This document shows, one piece after another, positions 1-8,565 of a DNA stretch of 64,000 nucleotides. This DNA comes from Siccirubricoccus phaeus (GTDB taxonomy: Bacteria; Pseudomonadota; Alphaproteobacteria; Acetobacterales; Acetobacteraceae), in contig NZ_SRXO01000003.1 in assembly GCF_008360935.1 (NCBI RefSeq), positions 1 to 64,000 of the forward strand. The letters are read 5' to 3'. The translations under genes were made by a program, and so were the position numbers. Position 1 is the first letter of the stretch. Each line of letters starts with the position of its first letter. The notes under the pieces were generated by a model. It saw only the letters and a list, made by a program, of their open reading frames with translations, was not told the origin of the DNA and did no database searches.

Positions 1-57
1 GGGCCGCGCCCCCAAACGCCCGCTGCAGAAGCTGGCGTCCTTGCGCAGGGCCTCGTT
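1..57. other. Window edge, no gene recognised
   Basis: These bases lie 3' of the hydratase gene. Neither strand gives a recognisable coding fragment in so short a stretch. Confidence 0.3.
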
Positions 58-822
58 TCAGGTGAAGCGCAGCCGCGCCGTCCCCAGCCCTTCGAACCGC
101 GCTTCCACCGCGCAGGGCCCGTCCAGCCAGATCGGCGGCGTCACCGAGCCCAGCCACACCACCTGCCCGGCTTTCAGCCCGCCGAACACCTCTGCCGCGC
201 CGGACCCGGCCAGCCAGGCCAGCGCCGCCATCGGGTGACCCAGCAGGTCCCGCCCATGCCCGGCCCCCACCACCTTCCCGCCGACATGGAATTCCCCGCG
301 CACCGCGCCGAGATCCATCTCCCGCCACCCCGCGCAGGGCGCGCCGATGACCCCGGAGGCGTGGAACACCTGGTCGGCGATCAGCGTCGGCGCGTGCAGC
401 CTGCCCATATCGCCATAGCGCTTCTCGACGATCTCGATAGCGGGAAATACCTCCGCCACCGCCGCGGTCGCCGCCTCGGGCGAGCAGGGCCCGGGCGGCA
501 GGTCGCGCCCCAGCCGTACCCCGATCTCGCACTCCACCCCCGGCTGGCGGAAACCGGCGAAGCGGAATTCCGTGCCATCCGGGTTCACGCTGCCGGCCGG
601 CACGAAGCCCGCCGCCGGGCCGGTCAGCCCCAGGATCTTCTGCATCTGCTGCGTGGTGGCGCCGATCTTGAAGCCCGCCGGCGGCACCGCACCCAGCGCC
701 TTCGCCACCTCCCATTGCAGGGCGTAGCCGGATTCCGGCGTCGCCGGCGCCAGATCGCCTGGCAAAGCGAGGTCGGCCTTGGCCCGGCGCGCGGCAAGGA
801 TGGTGTCGAGGGCAGCGGACAT
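58..822 (-). CDS. 2-keto-4-pentenoate hydratase family protein
   Basis: This is a 254-residue protein of the fumarylacetoacetate-hydrolase fold, closest by eye to MhpD-type hydratases that add water to 2-hydroxypenta-2,4-dienoates in meta-cleavage pathways. Visible family blocks are GFKIGATT (about residues 50-57), VECEIGVRL (96-104, with the acidic metal-ligand region) and PAIEIVEKRY (127-136). Length matches MhpD (about 260). It has a clear ATG start and stands alone in the window, with rlmB 20 bp upstream on the same strand. No other aromatic-degradation gene is adjacent, so the true substrate is open; a decarboxylase of the same fold (HpcG/DmpH-like) is an alternative. Confidence 0.8.
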   Translation of the reverse strand: MSAALDTILAARRAKADLALPGDLAPATPESGYALQWEVAKALGAVPPAGFKIGATTQQMQKILGLTGPAAGFVPAGSVNPDGTEFRFAGFRQPGVECEIGVRLGRDLPPGPCSPEAATAAVAEVFPAIEIVEKRYGDMGRLHAPTLIADQVFHASGVIGAPCAGWREMDLGAVRGEFHVGGKVVGAGHGRDLLGHPMAALAWLAGSGAAEVFGGLKAGQVVWLGSVTPPIWLDGPCAVEARFEGLGTARLRFT

Positions 823-842
823 GGCTTTTTTCCTCCCCGGGG

Positions 843-1772
843 TCAGCCCCGATTCAATTCATAGAGGGCGACGGCGGCGGCGGCGCTGACATTCAGGCTT
901 TCCATCTCCGGCGCGATGGGCAGCCGGGCCAGCTCGTCGCAATGCTCCCGGGTCAGGCGGCGCATGCCCTCGCCCTCCGCGCCCAGCACCAGCGCCACCC
1001 GGCGGCCGCCCAGGCCGGCCTGGGCCAGGGTGACGGGCGCCGCCCCCTCCAGCCCCACCACCCAGAGGCCGGCCTGCTTCAGCGCCTCGATAGCGCGGGC
1101 CAGGTTCACCTCCCGCACCACCGGCACCAGCTCCAGCGCGCCGGAGGCGGCGCGGGCCAGGGCGCCGGTCTCGGGCGGGGCGTGGCGGTCCTGCATCACC
1201 AGCGCGGCGGCGCCGAAGGCGGCGGCGGAGCGCAGGATGGCGCCGATATTGCGGGGGTCCGTCACCTGGTCCAGCACCAGCACCGGGCCGTCGCGATGCG
1301 CCAGGGCCTTCTCCAGCGGCGGGTTGGGCAGCTTCTCCACCAGCAGGGCGGCGCCCTGATGCACCGCATCCTCCGGCAGGAAGGTGGCGAAGCGGGCGCG
1401 CTCCGCCCGTTCCGGCGCGATGCGCCAGGGCGGCGGCAGACGGGCGGCGAGGGCCTGCTCCGCCTCCGCCGTCAGCAGCAGGCGGCGCAGGCGGCGGGCA
1501 GGGTTGGCGAGGGCGGCGGCGACCGGGTGCAGCCCGTGCAGCCAGACGCCGCCTTCCTTCGGTGCGGACTCGCCCCTGGCTTCTCCCCTGGGTTCTCCCC
1601 TGGGTTCTCCTCTGGCTTCTCCCCTGGGTTCTCCCCTGGGTTCTCCTCTGGCCTCTCCCCTGACTTCTCCCCTGGGGCCTCCCCTTTGGCCACCCATGGG
1701 GGGGCCGCCCGAGGGGGCGGCGCGATCCGGGGCCGGGGGGCGCGCGGGACGGCGCGGCGGGGAAGGGCGCAT
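843..1772 (-). CDS. rlmB: 23S rRNA 2'-O-ribose methyltransferase, TrmH/SPOUT family (RlmB-like)
   Basis: The C-terminal 200 residues show the three SpoU motifs: DQVTDPRNIGAILRSAAAFG, VALVLGAEGEGM and the MESLNVSAAAAVALYE end, which build the trefoil SAM site. A preceding substrate-binding domain (WLHGLHPVAAAL) is typical of RlmB, which methylates G2251 of 23S rRNA in E. coli. The N-terminus is unusual: a Pro-rich leader is followed by tetrapeptides RGE(A/P) encoded by a 12-bp tandem repeat. The start is uncertain. ATG at 1772 gives 309 residues and ATG at 1697 gives 284; neither has a good ribosome binding site. The open frame continues upstream across two tRNA genes, so starts beyond 2010 are rejected. 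A paralogous TrmH-type rRNA or tRNA methylase cannot be excluded. Confidence 0.85.
   Translation of the reverse strand: MRPSPPRRPARPPAPDRAAPSGGPPMGGQRGGPRGEVRGEARGEPRGEPRGEARGEPRGEPRGEARGESAPKEGGVWLHGLHPVAAALANPARRLRRLLLTAEAEQALAARLPPPWRIAPERAERARFATFLPEDAVHQGAALLVEKLPNPPLEKALAHRDGPVLVLDQVTDPRNIGAILRSAAAFGAAALVMQDRHAPPETGALARAASGALELVPVVREVNLARAIEALKQAGLWVVGLEGAAPVTLAQAGLGGRRVALVLGAEGEGMRRLTREHCDELARLPIAPEMESLNVSAAAAVALYELNRG
1571..1690. repeat. Ten-unit 12-bp tandem repeat inside rlmB
   Basis: Ten consecutive 12-base units of the form CTCCCCTGGGTT (plus strand) encode RGE(A/P) tetrapeptides on the minus strand. A 36-bp higher-order period is visible: 1583-1618 and 1619-1654 differ at a single base. 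The unit length is a multiple of three, so copy-number change would keep the frame. Confidence 0.9.
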
Positions 1773-1950
1773 GCGGCGGAGATTGCCCGTCGCCGCCCGG
1801 CGGCGCCAGAGGGGCGCAGAAAGGGGCGCAGAAAGGGGAGGGAAGGCGGCATGCAGGGTGGAGACGGCAGCGGCGCCTTCCGCCCGGGCGGAGCAGGGCG
1901 GCCGGCCCCGGGGATCGGCGCCGGCGCGGCGCGATTCCGCCGCGGCCACA

Positions 1951-1979
1951 TTGACATCCCACCGCCGACCCGGTACGCG
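1951..1979 (+). promoter_or_regulatory. Candidate sigma-70 promoter for tRNA-Tyr/tRNA-Gly/tuf
   Basis: A perfect -35 hexamer TTGACA (1951-1956) is followed after 17 bases by a weak -10, TACGCG (1974-1979). The tRNA-Tyr 5' end is 32 bases downstream, a reasonable distance for a stable-RNA promoter. Confidence 0.45.
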
Positions 1980-2010
1980 CCCCCCCACTCGCCGGCCCGA
2001 CCTGGCCCGC

Positions 2011-2093
2011 GGAGGGGTGCCCGAGTGGCTAAAGGGGACGGACTGTAAATCCGTTGGCTCGCGCCTACGTTGGTTCGAATCCAACCCCCTCCA
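2011..2093 (+). tRNA. tRNA-Tyr(GUA)
   Basis: An 83-base class II tRNA with acceptor arms GGAGGGG/CCCCTCC, anticodon GTA, a long variable arm and a T arm GTTGG-TTCGAAT-CCAAC (2069-2085). The 3' CCA is not encoded. It heads the tRNA-tRNA-tuf arrangement known from the tufB locus of other proteobacteria. Confidence 0.97.
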
Positions 2094-2141
2094 TATCTCC
2101 GGCCCGGGATGTCTTCCCTTGGGGCGGCGGTGCTGGCGCGG

Positions 2142-2215
2142 GCGGGTGTAGCTCAATGGTAGAGCCCCAGCCTTCCAAGCTGGTTGTGCGGGTTCGATTC
2201 CCGTCACCCGCTCCA
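2142..2215 (+). tRNA. tRNA-Gly(UCC)
   Basis: Acceptor arms GCGGGTG/CACCCGC, anticodon loop CTTCCAA with anticodon TCC, and T loop TTCGATT. The 3' CCA is encoded (2213-2215), unlike the tRNA-Tyr just upstream. It lies 99 bp before tuf copy 1 and is probably co-transcribed with it. Confidence 0.97.
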
Positions 2216-2313
2216 GCCGGCGGGCCGCCCGGGCCGCGCAGCCGGGGGCAAGGCCGGGGTTGGCCTGCGCGGGCTCGGTGCAACGGGTATGCGGGCAACG
2301 GGGTAGCGGACAG

Positions 2314-3501
<1,188 letters not shown>

Positions 3502-3528
3502 GGCCAACGATTTCGGGTTGCCGGCAGG

Positions 3529-3560
3529 GGGCGGGCCGCCGCAAGGTGGCCCGCCCTTTT
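3529..3560 (+). terminator. Rho-independent terminator of tuf copy 1
   Basis: A perfect 9-bp stem GGGCGGGCC (3529-3537) / GGCCCGCCC (3548-3556) with a 10-base loop is followed directly by TTTT (3557-3560). Confidence 0.85.
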
Positions 3561-3589
3561 GCCGTTCCGCCTCTTGCGGTCCCGGGGCG

Positions 3590-3811
3590 CTAGTGTCCTG
3601 CCCGCGACGTTCGCTGGATTTCCAGCGAACGCAGCGGACAAGCAGGCCACTGAAAGCCAGGCCAGTGGCCCGAGAATGAAGTCCACAGGCCTTCGGAATC
3701 GGGACACTGGAGCGGTTTCCTCGCCTGCGCTCGGCAAACCCGCTCCAGCCCTTCGTTTGGTCGCATTTTCCGAGTCGTCCGGCGATTCCGCCGGAATTGA
3801 GAATGCTCTAG
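3590..3811. repeat. Family 1 palindromic repeat, copy A
   Basis: A 222-bp intergenic element is built of nested hairpins. The outer arms are CTAGTGTCC (3590-3598) and GGACACTGG (3702-3710). Then follow CTGGAGCGG (3707-3715) with CCGCTCCAG (3740-3748), and a stem GCATTTTC...GAGAATGC closing at the final CTAG (to 3811), with GTCCGGCG/CGCCGGAC-type inner pairing. It is related throughout to 36203-36430 and identical over 3762-3795. No open frame in it looks coding. It ends 13 bp before the RDD gene start. Confidence 0.85.
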
Positions 3812-3824
3812 TCGGGAGTGCCGC

Positions 3825-4310
3825 ATGCAGAGCTATGGGACGCGCCCGGTGGACTCGCCCGGGATGGTGCTGGCGGGGTTCTGGCGCCGGGTGCTGGCGC
3901 AATTCATCGATGTGCTCTGGACCCTGCCGCTCTCCCTGGCGATGGGGCTGCTGGGCAGCCTGCTGCGCGGCGGCGGCGAGGCGCCGCTGCTGTCCGAGCT
4001 GCTGCAGAACGTCATCATCGGCCTGGTGGTGCTGATCTTCTGGGCCGGACGGCAGGCGACGCCGGGGAAATGGGTGCTGGGCCTGCGCATCGTCGCCGCC
4101 GAGGATGGCGGGCATGTGCCGATCGGCCGGCTGGTGGCGCGCTATCTCGGCTACATCGTCTCGGCGCTGCCGCTCTGCCTTGGCTTTCTCTGGATGCTGT
4201 GGGATTCCCGCCGGCAGGGCTGGCACGACAAGCTGGCGCGCACCCTGGTGGTGCGGGACCTGGCGCCGGGCGAGGCGCCGCCCGGCCCCTCGACAGCCCT
4301 GTTCCGCTGA
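3825..4310 (+). CDS. RDD family membrane protein
   Basis: A 161-residue inner-membrane protein of the RDD family (named for conserved Arg and two Asp). R21/R22 and D29 lie at the start of the first membrane segment (about 26-47). Further segments are at about 58-76 and 107-126. The block GKWVLGLRIV (81-90) and the closing QGWHDKLARTLVV (131-143) are typical. The ATG at 3825 has GGGAG about seven bases upstream. Family members have been linked to ion exchange and compatible-solute transport, but no function is assigned here. It interrupts the usual tuf to tRNA-Trp to secE order, and its upstream region is taken up by repeat copy A. Confidence 0.85.
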   Translation: MQSYGTRPVDSPGMVLAGFWRRVLAQFIDVLWTLPLSLAMGLLGSLLRGGGEAPLLSELLQNVIIGLVVLIFWAGRQATPGKWVLGLRIVAAEDGGHVPIGRLVARYLGYIVSALPLCLGFLWMLWDSRRQGWHDKLARTLVVRDLAPGEAPPGPSTALFR

Positions 4311-4318
4311 CCTATAGG
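4290..4318 (+). promoter_or_regulatory. Candidate promoter of tRNA-Trp
   Basis: TCGACA (4290-4295), 17-base spacer, TATAGG (4313-4318). It overlaps the last codons and the stop of the RDD gene. The tRNA 5' end is 23 bases beyond the -10. Confidence 0.5.
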
Positions 4319-4341
4319 GCCGCTCTGCGCGCCCGCGCCGC

Positions 4342-4418
4342 AGGGGCATAGCTCAATTGGCTAGAGCGCCGGTCTCCAAAACCGGAGGTTGGGGGTTCGA
4401 GACCCTCTGCCCCTGCCA
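4342..4418 (+). tRNA. tRNA-Trp(CCA)
   Basis: Acceptor arms AGGGGCA/TGCCCCT, anticodon stem CCGGT/ACCGG with anticodon CCA, T loop TTCGAGA, encoded 3' CCA (4416-4418). The order tRNA-Trp, secE, nusG is widespread in bacteria. The 284 bp between this tRNA and secE contain no gene that I can support. Confidence 0.97.
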
Positions 4419-4702
4419 TTCCGCCGGTCCGCCGGTTCGGGATGCTGCGTGGTGGCGCCGCGGGAGCTTTGCGGCGGGCCGCCGGGCTTTCGGCCAGGAC
4501 ATAGCTCGCCGGCCATGGCCCCTTGGCATGGCCCCCCGGGCACGCCCCCTGCACGCCCCCTGGGGCCTGCGCGGCGGCCGGCCGGTCCGGCGCCTGGGCT
4601 TCCCTTGGCCTGCCGGGGCGTGTAGTGGCGCGTAATATGGGGCGGCGGCCATGGGGCCGGCCGCCCGCTGGATGATTCACCCGAGCCTGAGGATCGACCG
4701 AG

Positions 4703-4897
4703 TTGGCCAAGCTTGATCCCGCGCAGTATGTCCGGGACGTGCGGTCGGAGGTGGCCAAGGTCACCTGGCCGACCCGCAAGGAGACCCTGATCACCACCGG
4801 CCTGGTGCTGGCCATGTCGGCGCTGGCGGCGGTCTTCTTCCTGGTGGTCGATCAGCTCATCGCCCTGGCGATGCGCGGCGTGTTCGGGCTGGGCTGA
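4703..4897 (+). CDS. secE: Preprotein translocase subunit SecE
   Basis: A 64-residue single-span SecE, the essential small subunit that clamps SecY. The cytosolic amphipathic helix contains the conserved KVTWPTRKE (about residues 19-27), followed by one membrane segment at about 30-55. The start is a TTG at 4703: the N-terminus [10 protein letters not shown] fits the family, and TGAGGA (4688-4693) sits nine bases upstream. It is the single-span form, not the three-span enterobacterial form. nusG follows after 13 bp. Confidence 0.97.
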   Translation: MAKLDPAQYVRDVRSEVAKVTWPTRKETLITTGLVLAMSALAAVFFLVVDQLIALAMRGVFGLG

Positions 4898-4910
4898 GGA
4901 GGACGGGATC

Positions 4911-5447
4911 ATGGCCGAGAAGCGCTGGTACGTGGTGCACGTCTATTCGGGCTTCGAGAAGAAGATCGCCCAGCAGATCAAGGAACAGGCCGCCCAGAAG
5001 GGCCTGGCCGAGTCCTTCGACGAGATCCTCGTCCCCTCCGAGGAGGTGACCGAGGTGCGGCGCGGCCAGAAGGTGAATGCCGAGCGCAAATTCTTCCCCG
5101 GCTATGTGCTGGTGAAGATGGAGATGTCGGACGACGCCTGGCACCTGGTGAAGGACACGCCGAAGGTCACCGGCTTCCTCGGCAACAAGAACAAGCCGAC
5201 GCCGATCCCGGAAAGCGAGGCGATGCGCCTCATCAACCAGCTCAAGGAAGGCGTGGACAAGCCGCGCAAGCCGGCGGTGGTGTTCGAGGTGGGCGAGCAG
5301 GTGCGCGTCGCCGACGGGCCCTTCACCAGCTTCAACGGCACGGTGGAGGAGGTGGATGAGGAGCGCGGCCGGGTGAAGGTCAGCGTCTCCATCTTCGGCC
5401 GCTCCACCCCGGTGGAGCTGGAATACAACCAGGTCGAGAAGGTCTAG
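4911..5447 (+). CDS. nusG: Transcription termination/antitermination factor NusG
   Basis: NusG (178 residues) binds the RNA polymerase clamp and links it to Rho or ribosomal S10. The N-terminal NGN domain starts with [12 protein letters not shown], and a C-terminal KOW domain ([19 protein letters not shown]) is present. A strong ribosome binding site (GAGGAGGA) precedes the ATG and the gene is tightly linked to secE. In many bacteria rplK follows directly; here about 1.7 kb with a repeat and two small genes has been inserted. Confidence 0.98.
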   Translation: MAEKRWYVVHVYSGFEKKIAQQIKEQAAQKGLAESFDEILVPSEEVTEVRRGQKVNAERKFFPGYVLVKMEMSDDAWHLVKDTPKVTGFLGNKNKPTPIPESEAMRLINQLKEGVDKPRKPAVVFEVGEQVRVADGPFTSFNGTVEEVDEERGRVKVSVSIFGRSTPVELEYNQVEKV

Positions 5448-5470
5448 CACCGGCCCGGCCTGCCCGTCCC

Positions 5471-5608
5471 CGAAGTCCGCAGGACTTCGGAATCGGGACG
5501 CTAGAGCATTCTCCATGCACCAAGGGGGATCGAGAATGCTCTAGTTCTTTGTTCAGGCGAGCAAATTACCCCAATCAGGTGATTCCACCTAGTCGGAGCT
5601 TGCTCTAG
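5471..5608. repeat. Family 1 palindromic repeat, copy C
   Basis: The intergenic region after nusG holds several perfect palindromes: CGAAGTCC-GCA-GGACTTCG (5471-5489), CTAGAGCATTCTC (5501-5513) with GAGAATGCTCTAG (5532-5544), and AATCA-GG-TGATT (5573-5584) inside a larger GAGCAA...TTGCTC pair closing at CTAG (about 5608). The first hairpin recurs exactly at 36294-36312. Confidence 0.85.
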
Positions 5609-5693
5609 CTCACCGACGGGCCGCGCCGGGCGGGTCCTGCTGCCGGCTCCGTCGCGTTCTCAGGCCAGCCGATGATCAGGCCGCCCCGGCAGG

Positions 5694-6413
5694 TCAGCGG
5701 CCGGGAGGCGGATCGCCACCCGCGAGCCGCGCCAGGATGTCGCCGATGCCGCCGGTGCCGAGCTCTTCCTCCCGCGCCGGCACCTGGCCGCCAGGGGTCA
5801 TCCGGTCCACCATCTCCGGCAGCATCCGGCTCAGCTCCTGCAGCAGGGTGCCGCTATCGGTCCCCGCCTGCTGCGCTGCATTCTCCACCGCCTCCGGGTC
5901 CAGCTCCTGGCGCAGCGCCTCCGGGCTCACCGGCTCGTTCGGGCCGGGCGCCACCCAGGAATCCACCTGCTGCCCGAGGCCGTGGCCGCGCATGCTGCCG
6001 AGCAGCCCACCCAGCCCGCCCAGCAGCCCACCCGCCGCGGCGCCGCCGCCGAGCAACCCGCCCAGGATGTCGCCGAGCCCGCCGCCGGCGGAGGGCCCGC
6101 CCGGCACCCCGCGCCCTGCGCCGCCGCCGCCCAGCAGCCCGCCCAGCACGTCGCCGAGCCCGCCGCCGCCGGCGGACGGCCCGCCCGGCCCCGCGCGCCC
6201 CGCGCCGCCGCCCAGCAGCCCGCCGAGGACGTCGCCGAGCCCGCCGCCGGTGCCAGCGCCGCCGGCCGGCGCTTCCGCCTGGCCCGCCCCGGCCTCGCCG
6301 GACCGGGCATGCTTCATCAACTGGTGCACCAGCAGCGCGATGGCCGCGAGCTTCACCCCACCCGAAAGCCCCCCGGCCACCCCGCCGGAGCGACCGAACA
6401 GTGATCCGCTCAT
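5694..6413 (-). CDS. YidB/DUF937 family protein with Gly-rich tandem repeats
   Basis: A 239-residue protein. The start at 6413 is chosen for its GGGAGGA ribosome binding site; in-frame starts further upstream run into the divergent gene's leader. The C-terminal half (QVDSWV..GPNEPVSPEALRQ, then helices ending GGIGDILARLA) matches the DUF937/YidB domain, a helical bundle of unknown function. The N-terminal half contains three 27-residue repeats of GGLGDVLGGLLGGG followed by Gly/Pro linkers, encoded by an 81-bp DNA repeat. The gene is divergent from the GlsB-like gene, and both sit between nusG and rplK. No enzymatic role is proposed. Confidence 0.75.
   Translation of the reverse strand: MSGSLFGRSGGVAGGLSGGVKLAAIALLVHQLMKHARSGEAGAGQAEAPAGGAGTGGGLGDVLGGLLGGGAGRAGPGGPSAGGGGLGDVLGGLLGGGGAGRGVPGGPSAGGGLGDILGGLLGGGAAAGGLLGGLGGLLGSMRGHGLGQQVDSWVAPGPNEPVSPEALRQELDPEAVENAAQQAGTDSGTLLQELSRMLPEMVDRMTPGGQVPAREEELGTGGIGDILARLAGGDPPPGR
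6030..6250. repeat. 81-bp tandem repeat within the YidB-like gene
   Basis: The string TCGCCGAGCC recurs at 6070, 6151 and 6232, an exact 81-bp spacing. Each unit encodes 27 residues containing GGLGD(V/I)LGGLLGGG. The boundaries given are approximate. Confidence 0.75.
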
Positions 6414-6555
6414 GCTCCATTCCTCCCTTGCTGCCTGCCTCATGGAACGCCGCGGCGGCGCCTTCGTGCCACCGGCGCTGGAACCGGGCCGGGCGTCGCC
6501 GCCTTGTCCGGGATGGGCCCGGGCATCGGCGCCGGGGCCCCGGAGGGGCTTTGGC

Positions 6556-6825
6556 ATGGGCATCATCGGTACGATCATCATCGGCTTCCTGGCGGGGCTG
6601 GTAGCGCGTTTCCTGCACCCGGGGCGGGACCCGGGCGGCTTCATCATCACCACCCTGCTCGGCATCGTCGGCGCGGTGGTGGCCACCTATCTGGGCCAGG
6701 CCATAGGCTGGTACCGCGCCGGGGAGGGCGCGGGCTTCATCGGCGCGGTGGTGGGCGCCGTCATCGTGCTGGCCCTCTACAACATGCTGGCGCGGCGGTC
6801 CGGCAACAACGTGGCGCGGCAATAG
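6556..6825 (+). CDS. GlsB/YeaQ/YmgE family small membrane protein
   Basis: An 89-residue protein with three hydrophobic segments. It starts MGIIGTIIIGFLAGLVARF and contains the Gly-rich GGFIITTLLGIVGAVV and FIGAVVGAVIVLALYNM segments of the transglycosylase-associated (GlsB/YeaQ) family, often induced by stress. The ATG at 6556 has GGAGG upstream; the open frame extends further 5' but only as antisense to the YidB-like gene. Its biochemical role is unknown. Confidence 0.88.
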   Translation: MGIIGTIIIGFLAGLVARFLHPGRDPGGFIITTLLGIVGAVVATYLGQAIGWYRAGEGAGFIGAVVGAVIVLALYNMLARRSGNNVARQ

Positions 6826-7127
6826 GCCAATCCCGGGGCAGCGAGGCGCCCGGGCGCGCCGGAGCATCCCCGGATCCGAAACTCCCACCGGGGTCCGGGG
6901 AGGGTCCCCTCTACGGCGGGGACCGAGCGCATGCGTTCGATGGGGGCAGCGCCCCTGCTCAGGGTGCCGGGGGCGAGCCCCCGGCGGCACGATTCCGCTT
7001 GACAGCCGTGCCGCGCGCGCCCATACGCCGCGCCTCACTTCATCCGGGACGCGGGAGGTGGCGGGGCGGCTATCGCCCCGTTGCCGCAGGCACCGCGCCT
7101 CCCTGACAGCAGGGACCAGGAGCCGTC
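6826..7127 (+). promoter_or_regulatory. rplK upstream region with candidate promoter at 6999-7027
   Basis: This 302-bp gap holds no gene. It contains GC-rich inverted repeats (for example GGGGGC-GA-GCCCCC near 6968-6981) followed by a perfect -35 TTGACA (6999-7004), a 17-base spacer and CATACG (7022-7027). This places the likely start of the rplKAJL-rpoBC transcript about 95 bases before rplK. Confidence 0.5.
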
Positions 7128-7562
7128 ATGGCGAAGAAGATCACCGGCTACATCAAGCTGCAGATTCCGGCGGGCAAGGCCAACCCCTCCCCGCCCGTGG
7201 GCCCGGCGCTCGGCCAGCGCGGCCTGAACATTATGCAATTCGTCAAGGAATTCAACGCGGCGACGCAGCAGATGGAGCCGGGCACGCCGACGCCCGTCGT
7301 CATCACCGCCTATTCCGACCGCACCTTCTCCTTCATCACCAAGACCCCGCCCAACACCTACTTCCTGCTGAAGGCGGCGAAGATCGACAAGGGCAGCCAG
7401 ACCCCCGGCAAGGGCGGCTCGGTCGGCCGGGTGACCAAGGCCCAGCTCCGCGAGATCGCGGCGATCAAGATGAAGGACATGAACGCCAACGATGAGGAGG
7501 CGGCGGTGCGCATGCTGGCGGGCTCGGCCCGGGCCATGGGCCTGACCGTGGTGGAGGGCTGA
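7128..7562 (+). CDS. rplK: 50S ribosomal protein L11
   Basis: L11 (144 residues) forms the base of the GTPase-associated stalk on 23S rRNA. The conserved [17 protein letters not shown] stretch, target region of thiostrepton-class drugs, is intact, as is the C-terminal rRNA-binding domain ([13 protein letters not shown] ... GSARAMGL). AGGAG lies six bases before the ATG. rplA starts 3 bp after the stop. Confidence 0.99.
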   Translation: MAKKITGYIKLQIPAGKANPSPPVGPALGQRGLNIMQFVKEFNAATQQMEPGTPTPVVITAYSDRTFSFITKTPPNTYFLLKAAKIDKGSQTPGKGGSVGRVTKAQLREIAAIKMKDMNANDEEAAVRMLAGSARAMGLTVVEG

Positions 7563-7565
7563 GCC

Positions 7566-8267
7566 ATGGCGAAGCAGGGCAAGCGGCTGAAGGCGGTCTA
7601 TGCCGGCCTCGACCGGGAGGCGGTGGTGCCGCTGGAGCAGGCGATCAGCCTGGTGAAGGCGAATGCCAAGGCGAAATTCGACGAGACCATCGAGATTTCG
7701 ATGAATCTCGGCATCGACCCGCGCCATGCCGACCAGATGGTGCGCGGCGTGGTCGGGCTGCCGAACGGCACCGGCAAGACGGTGCGCGTGGGCGTCTTCG
7801 CCCGCGGCCCGAAGGCCGAGGAGGCGCTGGCCGCCGGTGCCGACGTGGTGGGCGCGGACGACCTGGCCGCGGCCGTGCAGGAAGGCCGGATCGAGTTCGA
7901 CCGCTGCATCGCGACGCCCGACATGATGGGCATCGTCGGCCGCCTCGGTAAGATCCTCGGCCCGCGCGGGCTGATGCCGAACCCGCGCCTCGGTACGGTG
8001 ACGATGGATGTGAAGGGCGCCGTCACCGCCGCCAAGGCCGGCCAGGTGGAGTTCCGCGCCGAGAAGGCCGGCATCGTCCATGCCGGCATCGGCAAGGCGA
8101 GCTTCGACGACGCCAAGCTGCTGGAGAATGCGCGGGCCTTCGTGGACGCCATCCAGAAGGCCAAGCCGACCGGTGCCAAGGGTACCTATGTGAAGAAGGT
8201 CGCCGTCAGCTCCACCATGGGGCCGGGCGTGAAGGTCGACATCGCCTCGCTCAGCGCGACGGCGTAA
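7566..8267 (+). CDS. rplA: 50S ribosomal protein L1
   Basis: L1 (233 residues) builds the mobile L1 stalk at the E site and in E. coli represses its own operon. Signature stretches include [20 protein letters not shown] and the C-terminal [19 protein letters not shown]. It is coupled to rplK by a 3-bp gap. In the 298 bp after it a hairpin and the L10 leader separate it from rplJ. Confidence 0.99.
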   Translation: MAKQGKRLKAVYAGLDREAVVPLEQAISLVKANAKAKFDETIEISMNLGIDPRHADQMVRGVVGLPNGTGKTVRVGVFARGPKAEEALAAGADVVGADDLAAAVQEGRIEFDRCIATPDMMGIVGRLGKILGPRGLMPNPRLGTVTMDVKGAVTAAKAGQVEFRAEKAGIVHAGIGKASFDDAKLLENARAFVDAIQKAKPTGAKGTYVKKVAVSSTMGPGVKVDIASLSATA

Positions 8268-8565
8268 CCAGATACGCCGCCCCGTATGGGGTGGCGGGCA
8301 GGCGGGGCTTTGGCCCCGCCGAAACCTGTCGGAGACCGCGGGTGGCCTTCGGGCCCTAAGGGGGTGCGCCCCGCCAGCGATAGACGGGAAGCCGAGAAAG
8401 ACGCGCCGCCCGGGGTCTTGCCCCGGCGGTTCTGATGGCTTGGCGGTCCGGCTCAGACAGGCGAACCGGGGTTCCGGGTGATGGGGAATGGTCCCCGGCC
8501 CGGCACCCCCGTGTGAACCGGCCGGCGCCCCTCCACCAGGCGCTGGCCACCGACGGAGACGGGAT
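8268..8565 (+). promoter_or_regulatory. rplA-rplJ intergenic region, probable L10 leader
   Basis: This 298-base region opens with a perfect hairpin GGCGGGGC (8301-8308) / GCCCCGCC (8313-8320) with no T tract, and continues with further GC-rich stems up to the TTG start of rplJ. In many bacteria the rplJL leader RNA binds the L10-L12 complex for autoregulation. The position and length fit, but I did not establish the consensus kink-turn, so this is inferred from context. Confidence 0.5.

Noticed and set aside
1571-1690. Possible CRISPR-like array
   Set aside because: The units are contiguous 12-mers with no unique spacers and stay in frame inside rlmB.
3590-3811. Small protein genes inside the family 1 repeats
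   Set aside because: Short open frames exist in both copies but are not conserved in sequence and lack ribosome binding sites; the conserved signal is the base pairing.
4633-4638. TAATAT as -10 box of a secE promoter
   Set aside because: No acceptable -35 hexamer lies 16-18 bases upstream.
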